Assembly: GCA_040757355.1 (NCBI GenBank)
Contig: JBFLWY010000050.1
Span: 1-15,138, forward strand
Length of the DNA: 15,138 nucleotides
Reading direction: 5' to 3'
Source of the DNA: DTYU01 sp040757355
Lineage (GTDB): Bacteria; Bacillota; Desulfotomaculia; Desulfotomaculales; Ammonificaceae
Position 1 is the stretch's first letter; each line of letters starts with the position of its first letter. Both the position numbers and the translations under genes were made by a program. Of the stretch, positions 7,501-14,050 are shown one piece after another. The notes beneath the pieces are model-generated. The model did not search any database. It was not told the origin of the DNA and worked only from the letters and a program-made list of their open reading frames with translations.

Positions 7501-7619
7501 GGTACGGCCACCTCCTTTTCGGTCCTGCGCCCGGGCCGCTGAAGGTGGCGGGAATTTTGGAGCGCAGGGGCCGGGGGGTGAGCATCACCGCGAAGCGGAT
7601 AGAACGTTTAGACCTATAA
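4548..7619 (+). CDS. dnaE2: Error-prone DNA polymerase III alpha subunit, DnaE2/ImuC type
   Basis: This 1023-aa C-family polymerase has a PHP domain (VHLHVHSPFSFLDG at 7-20; TDHNN at 42-46). The palm catalytic aspartates lie in PDIDIDFDS (D383, D385; residues 382-390) and in KLDLLSL (about D536). Fingers, tandem HhH and a C-terminal OB-fold follow (IVVFLSIEDETGLIDITVF). The length fits DnaE2/ImuC (about 1020-1080 aa) better than replicative DnaE (about 1150 or more). The replicative clamp pentapeptide is missing; a QKALDF hexapeptide at residues 879-884, in the usual place before the OB-fold, could be a weak substitute. ATG 4548 is preferred to TTG 4542 because GGGGGG ends 6 nt before it. It is the last gene of the repressor-controlled operon. 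The expected role is mutagenic lesion bypass with the little-finger protein. The operon context, more than any single residue, separates it from a replicative copy. Confidence 0.88.
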   Translation: MGGKAFVHLHVHSPFSFLDGASAVTDLVAAAAAMDMPALALTDHNNVSAAVRFARAARDAGIKPIQGAEVTVAGGYHLTLLARDAKGYANLCRVLTRAHLGSPRGKPCCAWDDLEEHRDNLIVLSGCRRGEIPSLILRRRYGEAKRAARRCLSLWGKGFYLELQDALLPGNRFLNNRLLELGRTLSIPVVATNNVHYARPEDFPVHDLLACVRLHISLEEVHPERPLNGENYLKSQDAMYALFSWCPEALRKTVEIAEMCEPALTDEKRYPEFPMPDERSPDAFLRELVYQGATERYGCLTPEVRERLDKELGVIARLGYADYFLVIWDMINYARAKGIRCAGRGSAGASAVAYCLYLTEVDPVARRLAFERFLSLERAEKPDIDIDFDSRYRDEVSQYVYRKYGEERVAVVATYSTFQVRSAVRDLGKAMGYKAEETDALAKSMPFIRADRIVESLELFPELRRGPWRRERYRPLFDFCARVAGFPRFLGTHLGGLIVSGAPVTNVTPLQLAARGVRIAQFDRDDVEDLNLVKLDLLSLRTLSVLEDAAEAISAVSPGFSYEKLPLDDAATYRLLNQGRTVGIFQLESPAQRALQARLNAANIEDIVASVALIRPGPIKGNMVDPFVARRQGREPVTYLHPKLVPILEKTYGVVLFQEQVIAIATELAGFTPGEADRLRRLMTHARSHREMRSLGEEFVRRAVAKGVDEKTAGEVFACLEGYASYGFCEAHAAAFATTSYWTAYLSTHHPVYFYTALLNHQPMGFYSPATLANEARSRGIRFLPPEVNTSGEKFTVENGAIRIPLTRVKEMSRPALESIIRARSRGPFFSLADFYSRTRVEKDVLKNLILCGAFDALHSNRRELLAWLPEVLAMSSRQKALDFGPPAGLADFSPVEKYALEYHILEMDIDRHYMSFRRGELRKEGYLTSRQLRGLRHGTWVKTAGLPVRPHRPPTKSGRIVVFLSIEDETGLIDITVFEDVYQRYGHLLFGPAPGPLKVAGILERRGRGVSITAKRIERLDL

Positions 7620-7642
7620 AGGGGCATAAGGTTTACATTTAA

Positions 7643-7707
7643 CAAAGGTCTGGGTTTGTGCAAGGATCAGCTTGGATGTTTCGAGTCTCCTTCAAACCCG
7701 GTCTTTG
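7643..7707. other. Long stem-loop after dnaE2
   Basis: CAAAG (7643-7647) pairs with CTTTG (7703-7707), and TGGGTTTG pairs with CAAACCC further in, joined by wobble pairs and one bulge. The 34-nt loop has its own small hairpin (CAAG-gatcag-CTTG). There is no T-run, so it is not a standard intrinsic terminator. It may protect the 3' end of the operon mRNA. Confidence 0.35.
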
Positions 7708-7717
7708 GCAACACAAG

Positions 7718-7735
7718 TGTGAACATTTTGTGAAC
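7718..7735. promoter_or_regulatory. Direct repeat of TGTGAAC, 11-bp period, upstream of the htrA promoter
   Basis: TGTGAAC at 7718-7724 is repeated exactly at 7729-7735, five bases before the -35 box. On the other strand it reads TTCACA-N5-TTCACA, the spacing typical of OmpR/PhoB-type response regulators and similar to the Bacillus PhoP word TTHACA. A two-component activator of this protease gene is plausible. The regulator is not in the window. Confidence 0.45.
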
Positions 7736-7739
7736 GGGC

Positions 7740-7767
7740 TTGATTACTATAACATAAGGTTTATAAT
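7740..7767 (+). promoter_or_regulatory. Sigma-A promoter of the HtrA gene
   Basis: TTGATT (7740-7745), a 16-bp spacer and a consensus TATAAT (7762-7767). The predicted start, near 7774, leaves a short leader containing AAAGGGGG before the ATG at 7795. Confidence 0.75.
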
Positions 7768-7794
7768 TACTAGTTGAAAGGGGGTTTTTTGAGA

Positions 7795-8937
7795 ATGATA
7801 CGGCGGTGGATAGCACCGGTGGTGATTTTGGCGTTTATCGCCGGGATATGCTTCGCGGGCGGGTGCCTTCTGGTCCAGGATGTAACCCAGGGGGGAAATC
7901 ATGCGGCAAGTGAAAACAGTGTCGCACGGGCTCAGCTCCCGGGTGTCGAGTCCGGTACCATAGCGGCAATTGTTGAAAACGCAGGACCGGCGGTGGTCAA
8001 GGTCGATACGCTGACACCGGTCCGGAATCCTCACTTGGACCCGTTTTTCAACGACCCGTTTTTCCGCCAATTTTTTGGGCGAATAACGCCGCAGGAGCAG
8101 CAGTATGAACCCGGGCTGGGGTCGGGATTTCTGATTTCGAGCGACGGATACATCCTTACTAACGAGCACGTTATCGGCTCCGCCACGGAAATCAAGGTGA
8201 CCGTCAGCGGTTTTGAAGAACCCTTTAAGGCCCGGGTGGTGGGCTCTGATTACGACCTGGACCTGGCGGTGCTGAAGATTGACGCCCCAAAAAAACTGCC
8301 CTTCCTTAAGCTCGGCGACGCCGGCAAGTCGCTGGTCGGTGATTGGGTGATCGCTATCGGTAACCCGTACGGCCTCGATCATACGGTAACGGTGGGGGTC
8401 ATCAGCGCCAAAGGGCGGCCGGTAGACATCGAGGACCGGCACTACAAGAATCTGCTCCAGACGGATGCCTCGATTAATCCGGGGAACAGCGGCGGCCCGC
8501 TTTTGAGCTTGAAGGGTGAAGTCATCGGTATCAATACCGCGGTTAACGCGCAGGCGCAGGGTATCGGTTTTGCCATTCCCTCCAGTACGGTGAAGTCCGT
8601 GCTTGACGAACTGATCAATAAGGGCAAGGTCGTCCGTCCCTGGCTGGGCGTTCAGGTGCAGCAGGTTGACAGCAACTGGGCCGACTATCTCGGTCTTTCA
8701 AAAACCGAGGGAGCGCTGGTCGTAGGGGTTGTCTCCGGCAGCCCGGCTGATCGCGCCGGCATCAGCCGGGGAGACGTTGTACTGGAGATTGCGGGTCGGA
8801 AGATAAGGACCCCGGAGGAACTGGTGACGGCGATTAAGGAACAACGGATAGGCTCCCAGGTTGAAATAGTTCTGTGGCGGGAAGGTAAACTGGTCCGGGT
8901 ACGAGTGGTTATTAATGAAAAGCCCGCCGGACTTTAG
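7795..8937 (+). CDS. htrA: HtrA/DegP-type serine protease (S1C family, one PDZ domain)
   Basis: The protein has 380 aa. It begins with an RR-containing N-terminus and a hydrophobic segment (residues about 5-28) that acts as a signal anchor or uncleaved signal peptide. The trypsin-like domain has His125 (LTNEHVIG), Asp156 (DLDLAVLKID) and Ser232 (INPGNSGGPLL). A single PDZ domain follows (LGVQVQQVD, GVVSGSPADRAGISRGDVVLEI). It degrades or holds misfolded proteins on the outer face of the membrane. The insert PHLDPFFNDPFFRQFFGRI before the protease core is the F/P-rich loop usual in this family. ATG 7795 is chosen: AAAGGGGG ends 10 nt before it, whereas TTG 7789 is only 4 nt away and TTG 7774 overlaps the ribosome binding site. 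It is monocistronic, with its own promoter and an 11-bp-period direct repeat upstream. Confidence 0.93.
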   Translation: MIRRWIAPVVILAFIAGICFAGGCLLVQDVTQGGNHAASENSVARAQLPGVESGTIAAIVENAGPAVVKVDTLTPVRNPHLDPFFNDPFFRQFFGRITPQEQQYEPGLGSGFLISSDGYILTNEHVIGSATEIKVTVSGFEEPFKARVVGSDYDLDLAVLKIDAPKKLPFLKLGDAGKSLVGDWVIAIGNPYGLDHTVTVGVISAKGRPVDIEDRHYKNLLQTDASINPGNSGGPLLSLKGEVIGINTAVNAQAQGIGFAIPSSTVKSVLDELINKGKVVRPWLGVQVQQVDSNWADYLGLSKTEGALVVGVVSGSPADRAGISRGDVVLEIAGRKIRTPEELVTAIKEQRIGSQVEIVLWREGKLVRVRVVINEKPAGL

Positions 8938-9047
8938 AACCGCGTTCATACGCGAAGCCGCACAACAAAAGTAGAAACGGCCTGTCCGGGGACCAAAGGA
9001 CAAAGGTGTATCCGGCGAAGGGAAGACACCCAAAAGGTTGTTTCGCA
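8938..9047. other. Non-coding segment downstream of htrA with small hairpins
   Basis: CGCG-ttcata-CGCG (8940-8953) lies just after the stop codon. A TGTCC...GGACA pair and a GGTGT...ACACC pair follow. None has a T-run. There is no open frame with a ribosome binding site. It leads into repeat copy A1. Confidence 0.3.
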
Positions 9048-9147
9048 TAACTATTCATCCTGCCCCCCACTACTTACCCCGCACTCAACTCCGTGTGCAA
9101 AGGCTACCGGAACTACGCTGCTTTTACCGGCCGAGTTGAGTGCGGGG
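9048..9147. repeat. Interspersed repeat, module A, copy 1
   Basis: This is a 100-bp unit starting TAACTATTCATCCTGC. It ends in a 71-bp hairpin-forming core (9077-9147) bounded by a perfect 15-bp inverted repeat, CCCCGCACTCAACTC / GAGTTGAGTGCGGGG. It matches the unit at 13772-13871 at 93 of 100 positions without gaps. A tail module (ATGCG...GCCGCGCC, 9159-9180) follows; the same tail follows the B modules. Confidence 0.85.
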
Positions 9148-9249
9148 CTGACGCCGCTATGCGCAGCTTATTGCCGCGCCTTGCACGGTGCATAAATAGT
9201 TGCGCTGTCGCTACAGGGGTTCTTGTGCGATAATTTGAATACTTGACCG

Positions 9250-9274
9250 GCGCGGGTCACACCCGCGCTTTTTT
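9250..9274 (+). terminator. Strong intrinsic terminator in the htrA-lapA gap
   Basis: GCGCGGGT (9250-9257), loop CAC, ACCCGCGC (9261-9268), then TTTTTT. It lies over 300 nt past the htrA stop, after repeat copy A1. It could end a long htrA 3' UTR or a separate small RNA that includes the A1 hairpin. From 9275 to 9449 I see only a small CCGCC-aaa-GGCGG hairpin near 9361-9373 and a degenerate echo of the B-module end near 9412-9428. Confidence 0.85.
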
Positions 9275-9449
9275 GTTTATCACTCGGGTTTCTTGTTTGA
9301 AGGAAAAGAGTTGGTAAAGAGCGAAATCTAGAAATGAACTTTCAGGGGAGTTTGCCATGCCGCCAAAGGCGGTACCACAAAGGACGAAAATGTGCTTAAC
9401 AGACCCGTAAGCTGTAACTCAGATGCAGTAGTTGTAACATAAACGGAAC

Positions 9450-9621
9450 GCGGCGAGAAGCGAGCAGTACAAGGAAGGCGCAGCCCAGCACTCAGGCTGG
9501 TATCAAAAAACGTAGTTACGCGAAGCGTTTGAATTGCGTTTCAAGGGAAGTGGCATCTCTTGAAGGTGTAACTGAGTGCTGGGCGAGCCTGACACAGTAA
9601 TGCGACGCCCATCGCCGCGCC
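9450..9621. repeat. Interspersed repeat, linker plus module B plus tail, copy 1
   Basis: The linker at 9450-9476 (starting GCGGCGAGAAG) matches 13871-13897. Module B spans 9484-9583, bounded by a perfect 12-bp inverted repeat CCCAGCACTCAG / CTGAGTGCTGGG. Its interior keeps CGTAGTT-x-CGCG and a right end TGTAACTGAGTGCTGGG in common with copy 2, but otherwise diverges. The tail ATGCG...ATCGCCGCGCCC lies at 9600-9622. No transposase is present, so it may be a MITE-like non-autonomous element or a structured RNA. Confidence 0.8.
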
Positions 9622-9663
9622 CTAAGAGAGAAGTACTACTTTTCCGGGGAGGAGGTGGGTTGA

Positions 9664-9984
9664 ATGAGGTTCTATATAACGCTGGGTCTCCTCTTAGCGC
9701 TGTTAGTCGCGGTTTTTGCCGTTCAAAACGCGACAACCGTCAATATACGTTTCCTGGCGTGGCAGTTCAAAAACATCTCGCTTGCCGTTGTAGTGCTCGG
9801 GTCGGCTGCAGGCGGGGCCTTTGTTGTTTTCATTCTGGGGGTAGGGCGCGAGGTCCGTAACGCCTGGCGGATGCGCGAATTGTCAAATCAGAATATCAGG
9901 CTTTCTCAGCGTTTATCCCGTGCGGAGGTGCAGCGCGTCAGAGGCACTTCTGTTGAACGAAAAGATGATGGTGCATCTTACTGA
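9664..9984 (+). CDS. LapA-domain (DUF1049) small membrane protein
   Basis: The protein has 106 aa. An N-terminal transmembrane helix (FYITLGLLLALLVAVFAVQN) is followed by the family motif NATTVNIRFLAWQFKNISLA, a second helix (VVVLGSAAGGAFVVFILGV, about residues 37-55) and a charged helix likely to form a coiled coil (VRNAWRMRELSNQNIRLSQRLSRAE in two parts). This is the LapA/DUF1049 layout: two membrane spans with a cytoplasmic tail. In Gram-negatives relatives act with LapB in envelope assembly; the role in Gram-positives is unknown. The start is fixed by a very strong GGAGGAGG about 8 nt upstream. It lies 39 bp before dinG and may be co-transcribed. Confidence 0.85.
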   Translation: MRFYITLGLLLALLVAVFAVQNATTVNIRFLAWQFKNISLAVVVLGSAAGGAFVVFILGVGREVRNAWRMRELSNQNIRLSQRLSRAEVQRVRGTSVERKDDGASY

Positions 9985-10023
9985 GACAGCGACGCCGATA
10001 TTCTTAATGGCCGGGAGTGGAAT

Positions 10024-12777
10024 ATGGTTTACGTGGCCGTTGATATAGAAACCACCGGCCTTGATCCGGCACGTGACGAGGTAATCGAGGTCGGCTTGTG
10101 CCGGATTGAAAACGGCATGGTTAATGATCGTTTTTCTTCGCTTATCCGGCCTTCCGTCCCCCTTCCCCTTAGGGTAAAGCGCTTAACAGGAATTGACGAC
10201 GACCTGCTTCGAGAAGCGCCTCTTTGGCCGGAAATAGCTGATAAGGTGGCTTCTTTTATCGGGAGTGCTCCGTTAGTCGGGCACAATGTCGCCTTTGACG
10301 CTGGTTTTCTTTCCCGCTACCTGAACCTTTCCTTTAACGGACGTCTCCTCGATACGTGTGAGCTTGCGCGGTTTCTCCTACCCAGGGTGCAGGGTTACGG
10401 ACTGGAGCGGGTTGCTTCCTTTGCCGGGGTGTCTTATCCGGTGCAGCACCGCGCGCTTCCCGATGCGGAGGCGACGGCCGATCTTTTCATTGCTCTGTTA
10501 AAGCGTCTTAATGAACTGCCTTATGAGGTCCTTGCAATTGCCGCCTCACTGTTGGAACGAGGAGGTTCAGCCTGGGCGCCGTTTTTCAAAGAAGCACTGA
10601 CCGGCGGCGCGGTTTCAGGGCGGCTCACTGTCCCCTATGCCTTCTTGAAGGAGTCGGGAGATAAGGACGCATACCAGCCGGTGATTCCAGAAGACCTTAA
10701 CACGGATTTTTTCGGGCCTGCGGGAAGATTGACCGCCGTACTCCCGGGTTACGAATACCGGGAACAGCAGGAGGAGATGGCGGCTGCCGTAACCGAGGCC
10801 TTTGGAAGCCGGTCCTGCCTGCTTGTTGAGGCGGGTACAGGAACGGGGAAGTCGTTGGCTTACCTGATCCCTTTAATCCTGGCGGCACTGACGGGCGGTC
10901 AGCGGGCCATTGTCTCAACCCATACGGTCAACCTTCAGGAACAACTGCTGTGCAAAGACATCCCGGTCGTGAAGGCCGCGCTGGGTACGGAGTTCAAGGT
11001 GGTCCTGGTGAAGGGTCGCCAGCATTATCTTTGTCTCCGGCGGTGGGAGCGGGCGCTGGAGCAGGGTGATTTCGATGCCGCAACAGCCCTGGTCTATGTC
11101 CGCGTGCTGATCTGGCTCACTGAAACGCTTACCGGAGATTTTAACGAGTTGGCGTTTCATGAAGCGGAAAGAGAAGCGCAATCCCAAATAGCTGCAACGG
11201 CGGAAGGTTGTTTCGGAAGGCGATGTCCGTGGTCGGGCCGCTGTTTCGTCGGCAAGGCCCGCCGGCAAGCGGAAAAAGCAACATTGCTTATTACCAACCA
11301 TGCGCTGCTGCTCACTGACGCCTTCGCAGGCGGGATGGTGCTGCCGGATTACGGTCCGCTGGTAATTGATGAGGCCCATCATCTTGAAGACGTAGCCACA
11401 GAATGCCTGACCCGCAGCGTTGCGATGCGCGACATCGAGTTCTGGCTTTTACGCCTCGGCACAGTGCTGCGGCGTGCGGGCAATACACTCGCGGTCCTCC
11501 GGGCAGGGGAAGATTTAACACAGAGAATCAGGGCTGCGGTCGATAAGCTGAAAGGGGCGGCGAAGGAATTCTTTTCGATGCTGGAAGCTACCCTGCGGAG
11601 CAAGGAACCTCCCGGACAGGGAGGAAGCATACCCGCGCAGCCTTTAAAAAGGGGCGGTTTCAACCTGATTACCGATACCGCCGCCGGTACCTGGTACAGT
11701 ACACTTGCCAGGGAGTTTGACATTTTGGTGCGGACTTGCCGGGAGTTGATCCAGACGGCGGAATCCTGGGAAGAAGGTTGGGCTGGGGAAATGGGCCTTT
11801 TACTCCAGGAGGGGCAGGAATTGTTAAACAACCTGACCGGTATAGTGGAAGGCGAGGATCCGAACAGGGTGGAATGGATTGAGGGCGGGTTTTTCAGCGG
11901 CTTCGTCAAGGCTACGCTGAAAGCCGCCCCCGTCGGAGTTTCAGAGGAAATTCATCACGCCCTTTTCACCGGCACCCGCGGGACCGTGCTGACTTCGGCA
12001 ACCTTGAGCATCGAGGGGCGTTTCGACCACTTTATCAGACGAGTAGGTCTGGACCGTTTGCCGCCGGAAAACTTAGACACGAAAATAATCGACTCGCCGT
12101 TTGCTTATCAGGAAAAGGTTGCTCTCTGCGTGGTGCGGGATGTGCCCTTGTTTCGGGAGGTGCCTGCTGACAAATACCTTGCGGCGGTCGCGGATGCCCT
12201 GGCCGCCCTGATAACCGCCGCCGGTGAACGAACGCTGGTCCTGTTTACCGCCAGCAGGACTCTCCGGGAGGTGGCGGTTCGGCTGAAACCCCGCCTGGAA
12301 ACGGAGGAAATCAGTGTGTTAGCGCAGGGGATCGACGGGGGACGAACGCGGCTCGTCGAAGAGTTCCGGCACACGCCGCGCTCGGTTTTGTGCGGGACGG
12401 CAAGTTTCTGGGAAGGAATCGATATTCCCGGTGGTGTCCTGCGGATGGTCGTAATCGTGAAACTCCCGTTTCCGCCTCACGAAGCGCCGGTGCTGGCAGC
12501 GCGGCGAGCGCTTATCGCCAATAGGGGATTAGATGACTTTTACTCACTAAGCTTGCCGTATGCGGTTCTCCGCTTCAAACAGGGTTTTGGGCGCTTGATC
12601 CGCTCACACCAGGACGACGGGGTAGTGGTTGTTCTTGACCGCAGGCTGGTAGAAAAAAGTTACGGGCTTTCTTTCATCCGGTCTCTGCCGCCGCTTCCGG
12701 TGGGGGTTCTGCCCCTCACCGAAGCCTGCACTTGGCTGTATGACCGTTTTCAAGGCTCCCGAAAACTTCCTGGCTAG
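10024..12777 (+). CDS. dinG: DinG-type ATP-dependent helicase with N-terminal DEDDh 3'-5' exonuclease domain
   Basis: The protein has 917 aa. Residues 1-160 are a DnaQ-like exonuclease with all DEDDh residues: Asp7 and Glu9 (DIETTG), Asp92 (HNVAFDAGFL), His142 and Asp147 (HRALPDAEA). Residues about 240-910 are an XPD/DinG superfamily 2 helicase: Walker A AGTGTGKS (270-277), DEAH at 449-452, TSATLS, and a C-terminal motif VI QGFGRLIR. Four cysteines sit between Walker A and DEAH (C337, C396, C401, C407; spacing C-x4-C-x5-C for the last three), as in the iron-sulfur cluster of E. coli DinG. The exonuclease fusion is the Firmicute architecture, while B. subtilis DinG lacks the cluster. Expected substrates are 5'-overhang DNA, forks, R-loops or G4 structures in repair. 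GGGAGTGG precedes the ATG. There is no operator like O1/O2 upstream. Confidence 0.93.
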   Translation: MVYVAVDIETTGLDPARDEVIEVGLCRIENGMVNDRFSSLIRPSVPLPLRVKRLTGIDDDLLREAPLWPEIADKVASFIGSAPLVGHNVAFDAGFLSRYLNLSFNGRLLDTCELARFLLPRVQGYGLERVASFAGVSYPVQHRALPDAEATADLFIALLKRLNELPYEVLAIAASLLERGGSAWAPFFKEALTGGAVSGRLTVPYAFLKESGDKDAYQPVIPEDLNTDFFGPAGRLTAVLPGYEYREQQEEMAAAVTEAFGSRSCLLVEAGTGTGKSLAYLIPLILAALTGGQRAIVSTHTVNLQEQLLCKDIPVVKAALGTEFKVVLVKGRQHYLCLRRWERALEQGDFDAATALVYVRVLIWLTETLTGDFNELAFHEAEREAQSQIAATAEGCFGRRCPWSGRCFVGKARRQAEKATLLITNHALLLTDAFAGGMVLPDYGPLVIDEAHHLEDVATECLTRSVAMRDIEFWLLRLGTVLRRAGNTLAVLRAGEDLTQRIRAAVDKLKGAAKEFFSMLEATLRSKEPPGQGGSIPAQPLKRGGFNLITDTAAGTWYSTLAREFDILVRTCRELIQTAESWEEGWAGEMGLLLQEGQELLNNLTGIVEGEDPNRVEWIEGGFFSGFVKATLKAAPVGVSEEIHHALFTGTRGTVLTSATLSIEGRFDHFIRRVGLDRLPPENLDTKIIDSPFAYQEKVALCVVRDVPLFREVPADKYLAAVADALAALITAAGERTLVLFTASRTLREVAVRLKPRLETEEISVLAQGIDGGRTRLVEEFRHTPRSVLCGTASFWEGIDIPGGVLRMVVIVKLPFPPHEAPVLAARRALIANRGLDDFYSLSLPYAVLRFKQGFGRLIRSHQDDGVVVVLDRRLVEKSYGLSFIRSLPPLPVGVLPLTEACTWLYDRFQGSRKLPG

Positions 12778-13231
12778 CAAGGCGGGCCGCGAAGGAAAAT
12801 GTCAGTTTAAAGCGCTTTCCGTGTGCATTATGCCGGCTAGCGCCGATCAAATGCCCGCAGGTCAAAATAGTCTCCCGTTGTTATCATTTTTCTGGGTTTG
12901 AGAATAGAATTTATAGAAGCCGAATGGTAGAAAAAAAGGGGGCGGGACCGTGCGGGTCATTTTTATAAGGTTGCCGGGTTTTGTGCGTACAATTTTGAAA
13001 CGTTTTTGCCGGTGAGTGCTTTGCTGGAATTTGGCTTATACCGATAGTTTTCTTTTACAACATATCCAGAGATTTTAATCCCCGTTCAAGGGTTTTATTC
13101 AGCCGGAAGGGAGGATTTTTTGCGCTTTTGGCGAATAACTACTTGACAATACATTCGAGTTTTGTGTTTTATGAGATAACGCTTTCATTTTAAGCTCGTT
13201 AAGGGCTTTATGTTTTAAAGGAGTATTTCAA
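12778..13231 (+). promoter_or_regulatory. 454-nt non-coding region upstream of hdrC with a candidate promoter
   Basis: A perfect -35 TTGACA lies at 13143-13148. The best -10 is ambiguous (TTTTAT at 13167-13172 with an 18-bp spacer, or TTTATG one base further), so the promoter is tentative. Just before it are GGGAGG and a nine-codon open frame (TTG at about 13122), which is probably chance. A weak GACC-gtgcg-GGTC hairpin followed by ATTTTT (about 12947-12966) could terminate dinG. No gene, tRNA or repeat module is visible. Confidence 0.4.
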
Positions 13232-13774
13232 ATGCTTCTCGGAAAAAGCAAGGTGGACCCCGATTTTCTTCAATCAATAGCCCGGGCAAGCGGCCAGAAA
13301 ACGCTTTCTCGCTGCTACCAGTGCGGGAAGTGCACCGCGGGGTGTCCTGCGGCTTTTGCTATGGATTACAAGCCGAACCAGATCATCCGGCTGCTGCAGT
13401 TGGGCCACAAAGAAAAGGTTTTAGGTTCACGCGCGATTTGGGTCTGCTCAGGATGTTTTACGTGTACCACCCGGTGTCCCTGCAACATAGATATTGCGCA
13501 GGTGATGGACAACCTCCGAGTCGTTGCCCGGCAGGAAGGTAAAACCGAGCGGGGCAAGCGGGTGGTTCTTTTCAATGATTTGTTCCTTCAATCGGTGCGG
13601 CGGAACGGCCGAGTCTTTGAAACGGGTGTGGCGGTAGCTTTTAATCTCAACCTGAGAAAACCCTTGTACGATGCGGAGTTGGGAAGGTTTATGTTGAAAC
13701 GGGGGAAACTCCGCTTTATGCCCGTGAGGATAAGAAAGACACAGGAAATAGCGCGGCTTTTTGCGAAACGGTAA
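13232..13774 (+). CDS. hdrC: Heterodisulfide reductase subunit C-like ferredoxin protein
   Basis: The protein has 180 aa. Two complete CxxCxxCxxxCP motifs (C28, C31, C34, C38 and C72, C75, C78, C82) bind two cubane [4Fe-4S] clusters. The sequence between them (KPNQIIRLLQLG, ... AIWVCSGCFTCTTRCP) is typical of HdrC, the electron-transfer subunit that works with HdrB. The C-terminal 90 residues are basic, lack cysteines and have no membrane helices, so this is the soluble HdrC type and not an HdrE/QmoC fusion. AAAGGAG lies 8 nt before the ATG. The gene is followed by hdrB after a 320-bp gap filled by repeat copy 2. Unusually, its TAA stop is the first three bases of that repeat. In non-methanogens such proteins usually serve thiol/disulfide or sulfur metabolism or electron bifurcation; the exact partner cannot be read here. 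Confidence 0.88.
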   Translation: MLLGKSKVDPDFLQSIARASGQKTLSRCYQCGKCTAGCPAAFAMDYKPNQIIRLLQLGHKEKVLGSRAIWVCSGCFTCTTRCPCNIDIAQVMDNLRVVARQEGKTERGKRVVLFNDLFLQSVRRNGRVFETGVAVAFNLNLRKPLYDAELGRFMLKRGKLRFMPVRIRKTQEIARLFAKR

Positions 13775-13871
13775 CTATTCATCCTGCTACCCGCCACTTA
13801 CCCCGCACTCAACTCCGTGTGCAAAGGCTACCGGAACCACGCTGCTTTTGCCGACCGAGTTGAGTGCGGGG
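13772..13871. repeat. Interspersed repeat, module A, copy 2
   Basis: The 100-bp unit is collinear with 9048-9147 (93 of 100 bases identical; 68 of 71 in the hairpin core). The core at 13801-13871 has the same perfect 15-bp inverted repeat. Its first three bases are the TAA stop codon of hdrC. It is fused directly to the linker of module B, unlike copy 1, where about 300 bp intervene. Confidence 0.85.
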
Positions 13872-14050
13872 CGGCGAGAAACAAGCAGTGCGAGGAACCC
13901 AGCACTCAGATTGCTGTGAAAGCGTAGTTTCGCGGGGCGGACAAATATGTGTTCCCTCAAAAGTAGTATTTTATCAAGATGTAACTGAGTGCTGGGTGAG
14001 GACCCGGACGGCGAGCATGATGAAGCAATGCGCCGTTTATCGCCGCGCCC
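13871..14050. repeat. Interspersed repeat, linker plus module B plus tail, copy 2
   Basis: The linker is at 13871-13897. Module B at 13898-13996 (99 bp) is bounded by perfect CCCAGCACTCAG / CTGAGTGCTGGG, and the tail ATGCG...ATCGCCGCGCCC is at 14028-14050. With module A it fills the hdrC-hdrB gap, leaving only about 45 bp for the hdrB ribosome binding site region. Confidence 0.8.

Noticed and set aside
7814..7825. CACC-GGT-GGTG inside htrA as a third repressor operator
   Set aside because: Only the core matches; the flanking TGT/ACA arms are absent and it lies within coding sequence.
9484..9583. Autonomous insertion sequence
   Set aside because: Elements of about 100 bp with no transposase frame can only be non-autonomous; no obvious target-site duplication could be read at either copy.
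13122..13148. Nine-codon leader peptide upstream of hdrC with a GGGAGG ribosome binding site
   Set aside because: It overlaps the best -35 box of the hdrC promoter, so it would not be in the transcript; it has no run of regulatory codons and no attenuator hairpin.
9048..14050. CRISPR array or tRNA-like cluster as an explanation for the repeats
   Set aside because: Copies are few and unevenly spaced, have long inverted ends and no regular spacers, and there are no cas genes or tRNA features.
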